Of a DNA stretch of 18,608 nt, positions 6,298 to 12,546 are shown in pieces (position 1 is the stretch's first letter; each line of letters begins with the position of its first letter). The position numbers were made by a program, and so were the translations under genes. Origin of the DNA: an uncultured Collinsella sp. (lineage in GTDB: Bacteria > Actinomycetota > Coriobacteriia > Coriobacteriales > Coriobacteriaceae). Below the pieces are notes generated by a model. That model searched no databases. It saw nothing but the letters and a program-made list of their open reading frames with translations, and was not told the DNA's origin. The stretch covers positions 1-18,608 of the forward strand of contig CABSMK010000016.1 of assembly GCA_902478825.1 (NCBI GenBank), read 5' to 3'.

Positions 6298-7764
6298 ATG
6301 AACGAAAACGAGCTGACCGGTCTGCTCGAGTCTTTAAGGCGCATGGGCTCGGACGATCTTAACGTCGAGGTCAAGGAGAGCGCCACGACGCTTTCCCGCG
6401 ACGTATGGGAAACGGTTAGCGCATTCGCGAATACCGCTGGCGGAATTATCGTGCTCGGCGTGAGCGAGCGCGCGGGCTTTGTCCCGGTTGAGAACTTTGA
6501 GACCGAGAAGGTGCTCAACCAATTCGTGGCGGGCATGGGTGATGCCGGCGGGCGCGGAAAACTGGCCAATCCGCCCAAATACACTATTGAGCGCGTGGAG
6601 CTCCAGGGCACCGTGGTTCTGGTCATCACGATTGAGGAGCTCGACCCGTCGAGCAAGCCTTGTTATGTCATAGAGCGGGGCGCTCAAGGCGGCAGCTACA
6701 AACGCATCGATGAAAAAGATGTTCCGCTCTCGTCGACCGAGGTCCTGTCCTTGTCATCGTATGAACGGGCGAGCCCCAGTGATCGCGATGCAGTGCCCGG
6801 CGCGGTCGCAGGCGATCTTGACGAGGCCCTGGTCGACCGCACGATAGAGCGTGCTTTCTCACTGACACCTCGTGCGATGCGCGGCGCGCCGGACAAGAAA
6901 ACGAAGCTGGAGCGCCTGAATTTCCTCGACTCCCAGGGCAATGTCACTAAGGCCGGACTCCTGGCTGCGGGTGCCTATCCTCAGCAGTTCTATCCCAAGC
7001 TCTTTATCGATGTGGCGGTCTATGCCGGAACGCAGAAGGGCGCGGCGGGGTCGTTGAGGTTCATGGACCGTACGATCTGCGAGGGAACGTTGGGCGAAAT
7101 GATCTCGGATGCCGTCGCGGCAATCGCCAAGAATTTGCGGCGAACCTCGACGATCCAAGGCGTCTCGCGTGTCGACTCGCTGGAGATTCCCGAGGAGGTC
7201 CTGCGCGAGGCAATCGCCAACGCCGTAATCCACCGAGAATACGGAGATCGGTTCTGTGGGCAGTCGATCGCTGTTGACGTCTTTGATGACCGTATCGAGG
7301 TGACGAACCCCGGCGGCCTATACGGGGGAAAGACTCGCGAGAACTTGTTTGACGGCAGCTCCCGATGCCGTAACGCGACGCTCGTGAAACTCATGTCGAT
7401 TGTCCCGCTGCCGGATGGCGCAGGTTCGCCGGCTGAGGGCAATGGCTCGGGCATCCCGATGATGATCGATGCCATGCGCGCGCATGGTCTGGCCGAGCCC
7501 CTGTTCTGCCCGGGGTTCGATCGGTTCAAGGTCGTACTTTACCGTTCAAAGATCGAGCCGGTCGATCATGGCGGGGGCTTAATTGTGACGGCACTCAAAC
7601 ATTACGGCGAGCTGGGGACGCGTGAGCTGGCAGAGCGCACGGGGCTCACAATTTCCCAGGTTAGGTCGCGCGTCAACGCGCTCATTGCTCAAGGCGAGCT
7701 TGAGCCCACGGCGCCGGCGACGAGCCGCAACCGCAAGTATCGACTGTTGGAGCGCGTGGAATAA
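6298..7764 (+). CDS. Schlafen AlbA_2 domain + divergent ATPase (HATPase_c_4) + winged-helix protein, probable autoregulator
   Basis: Putative ATP-binding transcriptional regulator. Residues ~1-150 are an AlbA_2 domain (NVEVKES at ~22-28, DVWETVSAFANTAGGIIVLGVSE at ~35-57). Residues ~280-410 carry a divergent GHKL-like ATP-binding fold: EEVLREAIANAVIHREY, then VTNPGGLYGG (~335-344) and GNGSGIPMM (~380-388). Residues ~428-480 are a winged helix (LGTRELAERTGLTISQVRSRVNALIAQGEL). I chose ATG 6298 because AAAGGA ends 7 bases upstream; ATG 6292 is too near. At 488 aa it is normal for this family of stand-alone regulators. The repeat array directly upstream is the natural candidate target, implying autoregulation. 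No obvious partner gene lies downstream on the same strand, so what else it controls is unknown. Confidence 0.88.
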   Translation: MNENELTGLLESLRRMGSDDLNVEVKESATTLSRDVWETVSAFANTAGGIIVLGVSERAGFVPVENFETEKVLNQFVAGMGDAGGRGKLANPPKYTIERVELQGTVVLVITIEELDPSSKPCYVIERGAQGGSYKRIDEKDVPLSSTEVLSLSSYERASPSDRDAVPGAVAGDLDEALVDRTIERAFSLTPRAMRGAPDKKTKLERLNFLDSQGNVTKAGLLAAGAYPQQFYPKLFIDVAVYAGTQKGAAGSLRFMDRTICEGTLGEMISDAVAAIAKNLRRTSTIQGVSRVDSLEIPEEVLREAIANAVIHREYGDRFCGQSIAVDVFDDRIEVTNPGGLYGGKTRENLFDGSSRCRNATLVKLMSIVPLPDGAGSPAEGNGSGIPMMIDAMRAHGLAEPLFCPGFDRFKVVLYRSKIEPVDHGGGLIVTALKHYGELGTRELAERTGLTISQVRSRVNALIAQGELEPTAPATSRNRKYRLLERVE

Positions 7765-7864
7765 ATGCGTTAGCGGACGAGGCGACCCAATAATCGACTC
7801 TCGATTGGCGCCCACTAAGGTTAAGCGGTTGTTGCCCAGTTGACGGTGATGCTAAAGACTCGGC

Positions 7865-8356
7865 TTACGCCGGCATGGCCGCGAACCCGTCCATCAAGAA
7901 CAGCCTAAGAACCAGCTTGATGACATATCCCGGTTTGACTTCAGCCGCGTCAAAGACATGGCGCTCGGCGAGCTCGCTGCAGTATGTATAGATGTCGCGG
8001 ATAAGGTCCGCGCCCGAAAGCGTAAACATGTAGCCTGCGTCCGAAAGCGCATTGGGCGCGGCGGGCAACTTGGCCATGTGGCAGAACGTTTGCAGGTCGG
8101 GCGCCATAACATTCTGGTAGTCGAGGTGGCCGCTGGCATCCTGTGCGGCAAGCTCCAATTGGCGCACAAAATCCAGCGCCGCTGCCAGCACAAAGCTCGG
8201 CGTAGGCGCGTTGACGTCCTGAGTGGTCGCCACGAGCCTGCCCGCCGCCTGCGTGACAAGCCAAGCGACCTCGCGCTGGCAACGCACGGCCTTGCGCGTA
8301 ACCGGCTTGATGGACGAAGAAGAAACGCTCCCCTTAGGCGGATTCGAAGCAGCCAT
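7865..8356 (-). CDS. Hypothetical protein, 163 aa
   Basis: I do not recognise this protein. It begins with a Ser/Lys-rich tail (MAASNPPKGSVSSSSIKP), followed by a mostly alpha-helical-looking body with Q/A-rich segments (REVAWLVTQAAGRLVATTQDVN, FVLAAALDFVRQLELAAQDASGH) and ends in VIKLVLRLFLMDGFAAMPA. No signal peptide, membrane anchor or metal motif is seen. ATG at 8356-8354 is preceded by GGGAGGG with suitable spacing, and codon use is like the neighbours, so it is probably a real gene. A -10-like TATACT lies on the minus strand at 8419-8414. It is convergent with the AlbA_2 gene and divergent from the HNH gene. Confidence 0.75.
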   Translation of the reverse strand: MAASNPPKGSVSSSSIKPVTRKAVRCQREVAWLVTQAAGRLVATTQDVNAPTPSFVLAAALDFVRQLELAAQDASGHLDYQNVMAPDLQTFCHMAKLPAAPNALSDAGYMFTLSGADLIRDIYTYCSELAERHVFDAAEVKPGYVIKLVLRLFLMDGFAAMPA

Positions 8357-8571
8357 AAGACCCTCCCATGAACAATCCGGCCCAACAGGCCCGGACGAAA
8401 CACGTGCTACATCAGTATACAGGGGAGTGGGGTAGCGGGGTACAAGCACGCCAGCGGCAAACCGAGAGCATCAACGATGTGCCGATCGCGGAATGAGATC
8501 TCGTAATAATTGACTCTCGGCCATATTATTGAGGGGCATGACTCGCGTTCGTATGGTTGTAGGTGCTGGCG

Positions 8572-9654
8572 ATGAACGACATTGACCTTGCTGTTCCGTT
8601 GATGGATGGACCAAGCTATGACCGCGCCTGCAGTCTCGTGCCTTCCGAATACGTTGAGGCATGGGAGTGGTTTCTGGGTGAGGAACAGCGCGGCGGCGTT
8701 TGGACCAGCCTTCCGCACCACACCAAGGAAGATAGCCCTCAGTATCAGTACCGTTTGAGAATTGGCTCGGACTTCTTTCCCGTAACGCGGGATTCAGGGA
8801 TCTTCTGGCCGGGCCAGGATCGGGTGAAGCAAGATCCCAATAAGATCTTTGCGCTTTCGGTCCATAACTCTAAAAAGAGCTTCTACACCGATGTGCCTCC
8901 GCTCTATTTGGATGACGGTACGTGGGTCATTAAGTATTCGGTCCAAGCGCCAGGCGCCGTTGGTTCTCGAGACCAGAATTACAACCGTAAAATGCTCAAC
9001 TGCATGGAATGTGGCGTCCCGGTCGGAGTCATATTTGCAACCGAGGTGGGCTATAAGGTGCTCGGCCTTGCGTTTGTTGAGCGGTTCGAGCCCGAAAACG
9101 GATGGTTTGTTCTGCACGGTCCTGTTCATAAAGGCGGACCGGACCCTCGTTTTGCGCCCGACATGAGTTATCTGAAGCACATACCCGTCGATATTGAGTT
9201 TGCCGGACAGGGTGTGACCGACGACGAAAAGGTCCGCTATGCGTTAAGGCGCGAGCGATTGGGGCAGCAATGGTTCCGCAAGCAGCTCGTTGCCGCCTAT
9301 GATGGCCGTTGCGCGGTGTCGGACTGCGGCGTCAGCGAAGCTCTGGAGGCTGCACATATCGAGAATTACTCGGGACCCAAATCGCAGGTTGCCAGCAACG
9401 GTATTCTGCTTTGGCGCGATCTTCATTCCCTATTTGATGCTCACCTGATTTCGTTTGAGCCTGTTTGCGGCGAATATCGGCTGTGCGGATCGTACCTGCT
9501 GGATAAGACCGACTACGCTTCCTTTGCGGGTGCGACGCTAAGGCAGCCGAATGAGCGTCAGTGGCGACCCGATACGGTGTTTCTTGAGGCCCATCGCATT
9601 GAGTTCGATCGCTCGGAAAAGAAGCGTGAAAAGGCGGGGCTTCTGCCGTATTAG
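8572..9654 (+). CDS. HNH endonuclease, probable modification-dependent (type IV-like) restriction enzyme
   Basis: Predicted DNA endonuclease. The C-terminal third (~225-295) is an HNH_2-type nuclease: C247 and C252 (CAVSDC), H262 in EAAHIENY, N276 in SNGILL, H285 in LHSLFD and H291. The order and spacing fit the HNH domain attached to reader domains in McrA-like enzymes. The N-terminal ~220 residues contain YQYRLRIG, DDGTWVIKYS, GVPVGVIF and YKVLGLAFVERFEPENGWFVLHGP; the last resembles the beta-rich core of SRA/EVE-type modified-base readers, but this is a visual impression. ATG 8572 is chosen (360 aa) with AGGTG about 6-8 bases upstream; a GTG at 8563 lies inside that site. No methyltransferase gene is next to it, which favours a type IV role over type II. 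It could instead be a stand-alone nuclease of other function. Confidence 0.78.
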   Translation: MNDIDLAVPLMDGPSYDRACSLVPSEYVEAWEWFLGEEQRGGVWTSLPHHTKEDSPQYQYRLRIGSDFFPVTRDSGIFWPGQDRVKQDPNKIFALSVHNSKKSFYTDVPPLYLDDGTWVIKYSVQAPGAVGSRDQNYNRKMLNCMECGVPVGVIFATEVGYKVLGLAFVERFEPENGWFVLHGPVHKGGPDPRFAPDMSYLKHIPVDIEFAGQGVTDDEKVRYALRRERLGQQWFRKQLVAAYDGRCAVSDCGVSEALEAAHIENYSGPKSQVASNGILLWRDLHSLFDAHLISFEPVCGEYRLCGSYLLDKTDYASFAGATLRQPNERQWRPDTVFLEAHRIEFDRSEKKREKAGLLPY

Positions 9655-9776
9655 CGTATTTGGCTTTGGCATTCTTTGACGATCGTGTTGTTTGATCGGA
9701 TCGCGTGGCGATGCAATCTCGCGCCCGCCCGCCGGTGCATGCTCTTCCTGATTTGTATAGCGAGAGGGGAGCGTGT

Positions 9777-10061
9777 ATGAGCTGGCGAGGCGATATTGCG
9801 ATGGGGAAGTACGGAAAACTGCCGTGTGCCCTTATAGACAACAATATGTTTCCGAGCGTAGAGGTTGATTGCGGGTCGTTTGTCGTCACCTGCCCTTGCT
9901 GCGGCTCGCAAATACCGTGTCTCGACATTCGGTTTATCGATGCGCGCGACAGACTCAGCGACGAAGTGAGAAAACGGACAGGCGTTCATATGCCGGTGTA
10001 TCCGGAGAAATGCCCTGTTTGTGGCCTCGATATCGTGTACGACGCCGGCGACGAGGGATAG
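9777..10061 (+). CDS. Small Cys-rich (zinc-ribbon-like) protein, 94 aa
   Basis: Unrecognised small protein. It holds CPCCGSQIPC (C39, C41, C42, C48) and CPVCG (C79, C82), two CxxC-like knuckles about 40 residues apart, which suggests one zinc ribbon. The region between (RDRLSDEVRKRTGVHMPVYPEK) looks helical and charged. ATG 9777 has a strong AGGGGAG 5 bases upstream; an upstream in-frame ATG at 9705 has no site. It lies 122 bases after the HNH gene in the same direction; the gap shows no terminator, so co-transcription is possible. No function is proposed beyond metal binding. Confidence 0.7.
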   Translation: MSWRGDIAMGKYGKLPCALIDNNMFPSVEVDCGSFVVTCPCCGSQIPCLDIRFIDARDRLSDEVRKRTGVHMPVYPEKCPVCGLDIVYDAGDEG

Positions 10062-10098
10062 GTGATGCGGAGGAGTTGGCTGTGAGTGTCTTTTGCCT

Positions 10099-10785
10099 CT
10101 ACAAATAAATCCCCTCACCGAGTTGCTTGTGGAACTCGGCGTGATGGTCGCGTGCCCAGGTAAAGAGCGCCTGGTCAAAGTCGGTACGCGTGGCCGGGAC
10201 GCCAAAGACGCCGGCAACTTCGACGCGTATAAACTCCAGTGCCGGCAGCTTGTTGATGGCAGTGAGGGCAAACGGGGACGAGGGCTCCTCGAACAGATAG
10301 CGGCTGCCTTGCAGCGCGTCGCAACTGGTGCACGTGTTGCCGAGCGACGGGGCTTTGGAGGCTCGCGCGCCTACGGGCTTGTAGCCGCAGCGCTTATGAA
10401 GGTAGTCGCGGATCTCGCCCGGCACGCAGCCAAGAGCGGGCACGATGGCGAGTGCGTTGGCGTTGGCCGTGTCGATGGCAATGTACCTGGCTTCGTTGGG
10501 CGCGTGCGCGATGGCGATGCTCTCGTCGTTATCGGTTCGATAGGGAATGCCGAAGGCCGCGACCGAGGTCTCTTTGTGACACTTCCAGCACTCGCGCTTG
10601 CCCAGTACTAGATATATATACGGCGCTGAGGGGTCGGATCGGTCAACACCGGGCAGCCACTCGGCAAAGGGCTCGGGGTTGACGCCGCTGGGTACATACC
10701 AGATCTTCTTGGTCCGGTCCCATTTGGCGCCCAGCGCCTTGGCTTCTTCTTTGTGCGAAAAGGGGACATCGAGCTCGGTGCGCAT
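10099..10785 (-). CDS. DUF5710 domain protein with Cys motifs, 228 aa
   Basis: The N-terminus (RTELDVPFSHKEEAKALGAKWDRTKKIWYVPSG, residues 2-34) is a clear DUF5710 module, a short domain often attached to phage or plasmid primase- and topoisomerase-like proteins. Further on, CWKC (C66, C69) and CTSC (C152, C155) could form a split zinc site, with C120 and C133 in between. The C-terminal ~60 residues have no motif I know. ATG at 10785-10783 follows GGAG with 5-base spacing; frames reading further upstream lack such a site. It converges on the small Cys-rich gene with only 37 bases between their stops. Function is unknown; a nucleic-acid role is suggested only by the DUF5710 association. Confidence 0.75.
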   Translation of the reverse strand: MRTELDVPFSHKEEAKALGAKWDRTKKIWYVPSGVNPEPFAEWLPGVDRSDPSAPYIYLVLGKRECWKCHKETSVAAFGIPYRTDNDESIAIAHAPNEARYIAIDTANANALAIVPALGCVPGEIRDYLHKRCGYKPVGARASKAPSLGNTCTSCDALQGSRYLFEEPSSPFALTAINKLPALEFIRVEVAGVFGVPATRTDFDQALFTWARDHHAEFHKQLGEGIYL

Positions 10786-10965
10786 GGCGGCTCCTTGGTG
10801 CTGCAGGTGCAAGTGGCCCAAGGATACCGCAGGGCGCAGACATCGCGGCGTTTTGCTGAGAAGTTGCGGTGCGGACTGATTGGTTATGCCGATGGATAGA
10901 TCGGCAAGTAGATGGTCGGCTTTTGGCTAGTTGGGCGGTTGGAGCTGCCAGCTGATTTGGCGACA

Positions 10966-11003
10966 TAAAACAAAACAGCCCAGAGGACATAGCCTCTGAG
11001 CTG
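10966..11003 (-). terminator. Rho-independent terminator of the tRNA-Val gene
   Basis: On the minus strand CAGCTCAGAGG (11003-10993) pairs with CCTCTGGGCTG (10986-10976) around a 6-base loop, followed by TTTTGTTTT. It begins 8 bases after the tRNA 3' end. Confidence 0.88.
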
Positions 11004-11011
11004 CGAACATT

Positions 11012-11086
11012 TGGTGGGCGTTAGAAGATTTGAACTTCTGACCTCTTCCGTGTCAGGGAAGCGCTCTCCCCCTGAGCTAAACGCCC
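11012..11086 (-). tRNA. tRNA-Val (anticodon GAC), CCA encoded
   Basis: Full cloverleaf on the minus strand: acceptor GGGCGTT pairs with AACGCCC (7 bp), D-stem GCTC/GAGC, anticodon stem CTTCC/GGAAG around loop CTGACAC (anticodon GAC), T-stem AGAAG/CTTCT with loop TTCAAAT, discriminator A and an encoded CCA. Total 75 bases. Reads GUC and GUU valine codons. It is a single tRNA gene with its own promoter and terminator. Confidence 0.97.
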
Positions 11087-11115
11087 GATCAAGGGTGCGC
11101 AAGCGCGCAAGGGAT

Positions 11116-11144
11116 AATATAACGGAGCCTGAACTCGGTGGCAA
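11116..11144 (-). promoter_or_regulatory. Promoter of tRNA-Val
   Basis: Minus strand TTGCCA (11144-11139), 17-base spacer, TATATT (11121-11116). The boxes end ~30 bases before the mature tRNA 5' end. Spacing is ideal and both boxes are near consensus. Confidence 0.75.
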
Positions 11145-11374
11145 GAACATTTTTAAAATCGCTTACATTGTGGAATTCGGGGGCTTTGTCGTATCCATTT
11201 CAAAAGAGCCTGCTGCCGCGATTTGGCTGTCGCATAATGCAAGGCCATTGCGGTATCGAGCTATGGAAAGACGCCTGCGGAATTGTCCTACCGATAAGCG
11301 GACAAGCCTCCAGCTGGTGCCTTCGCCGTGGTAAGGTAAGCCGAATTGTTTCCAGGCTGTTTCGGGGGAGTGGA

Positions 11375-12397
11375 ATGAGCAAAGAGTGTGTCGAGCAGGT
11401 CGAAGGCGCAGGGGCTTCGGTGCCGATGACCGATATATCGAACATTGATGTGCCCGAGGGCACCGACGAGCTCAGCCGTAGCACCCGCCGCGCCTGGCGC
11501 GAGCGCCTTAACGATGCGTCGTCGCGCAAGATGATCACGGGCGTCTTGGCTACGCTGGTGGGCGGTTCGTTTTGGGGCTTCTCGGGCACCAGCGCGAGCT
11601 TTCTGTTCGATACCTACCACGTCGACACCTTGTGGCTTATGAGCGTGCGTCAGATTCTCGCCGGTCTACTCTTTATGGCCGTGGTTGTTACGCGCGACCG
11701 CGAGCGCCTGATTAAGCTCTGGACCACACCCGCCGATCGCAAGCAGCTGCTGCTCTTTACTGCCTTTGGCCTGCTGTTCAACCAGTTTTGCTATCTTTCG
11801 GCCGTGCGCCTGACGAACGCCGGAACCGCGACGGTGCTCCAGTGCCTGCAGCTCGTTATCATCATGGGCTACGCCTGCGTGACCGATCGCCGCATGCCGC
11901 GTACTCGCGAAGTCATCGGCATTGGCCTGGCTCTGGGTGGAACCTTTTTAATTGCCACCGGCGGCGACCCTACCAGCCTGAATATCTCGCCGCTTGGCCT
12001 GGCAGCAGGTCTTATGTGTGCGGTCAGCGCCGCGTGTATGGCGGTGATTCCCGCCAAGATCCTGCCCGAATACGGTAGCCCCATCGTCACGGGCTCGGCA
12101 ATGCTCACGGCGGGCGTGGTCTCATGTGTCTTCGTGCAGCCCTGGGCGCATATGCCGGCGCTCGATGCCGCTGGTATCGAGGCGCTCGCGGTGTTCGTGG
12201 TTATCGGCTCGTTTTTTGCTTACATGCTCTATATGCAGGGCGTTAAGGACATCGGCTCGGTGCGTGCGAGCCTCATCGGAACTGTGGAGCCGGTTTCGGC
12301 GACCATCACCAGCGCCGTTATGCTGGGCACGGTGTTTTTGCCGACCGACCTTATCGGCTTTGCCATGATCATCGTGATGATGTTCCTTACGGTGTAG
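11375..12397 (+). CDS. EamA/DMT-superfamily membrane transporter (RhaT/YdcZ-like drug-metabolite exporter)
   Basis: Integral membrane protein of the drug/metabolite transporter superfamily. After a ~50-residue polar, cytoplasmic-looking N-terminus, about ten hydrophobic helices follow in two EamA repeats: first LVGGSFWGFSGTSASFLF ... LFNQFCYLSAVRLTNAGTATVLQCL (~65-160), second GLAAGLMCAVSAACMAVIPAKIL ... SFFAYMLYMQGVKDIGSVRASLIGTVEPVSATI (~205-320). The end of the second repeat is diagnostic. ATG 11375 (340 aa) is chosen because GGGGGAG lies 5 bases upstream; a longer open frame upstream crosses the tRNA promoter region and is not believable. Substrate unknown; relatives export amino acids or nucleosides. 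No terminator was found after it. Confidence 0.9.
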   Translation: MSKECVEQVEGAGASVPMTDISNIDVPEGTDELSRSTRRAWRERLNDASSRKMITGVLATLVGGSFWGFSGTSASFLFDTYHVDTLWLMSVRQILAGLLFMAVVVTRDRERLIKLWTTPADRKQLLLFTAFGLLFNQFCYLSAVRLTNAGTATVLQCLQLVIIMGYACVTDRRMPRTREVIGIGLALGGTFLIATGGDPTSLNISPLGLAAGLMCAVSAACMAVIPAKILPEYGSPIVTGSAMLTAGVVSCVFVQPWAHMPALDAAGIEALAVFVVIGSFFAYMLYMQGVKDIGSVRASLIGTVEPVSATITSAVMLGTVFLPTDLIGFAMIIVMMFLTV

Positions 12398-12546
12398 TTG
12401 ACGCCGCCGCCAAGACAGAAAAGGTGTTGTGCCGCATTTTCGCCAATTGATGTCCGTGTCTGGAGTTTAGCTGTCGATGCTCAAAATGCCATAAACTAGT
12501 AACGTTATGGACTTTTTCATTGCGACTCAATTGCGAGGATTTCTTT

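Noticed and set aside
7781..7813. Imperfect hairpin (CCAAT...ATTGG) between the AlbA_2 gene and the minus-strand hypothetical
   Set aside because: It needs bulges and has no T-run on either strand, so it was not called a terminator.
8538..8585. 15-codon open frame after GAGGGG upstream of the HNH gene
   Set aside because: The GAGGGG is only one base from its first ATG, the peptide has no attenuator-like content, and it overlaps the HNH start out of frame; too weak to call a leader peptide.
11145..11370. Upstream extension of the EamA transporter frame to 11138
   Set aside because: The extension crosses the tRNA promoter region, reads as non-membrane noise, and the GGGGGAG before ATG 11375 is far better.
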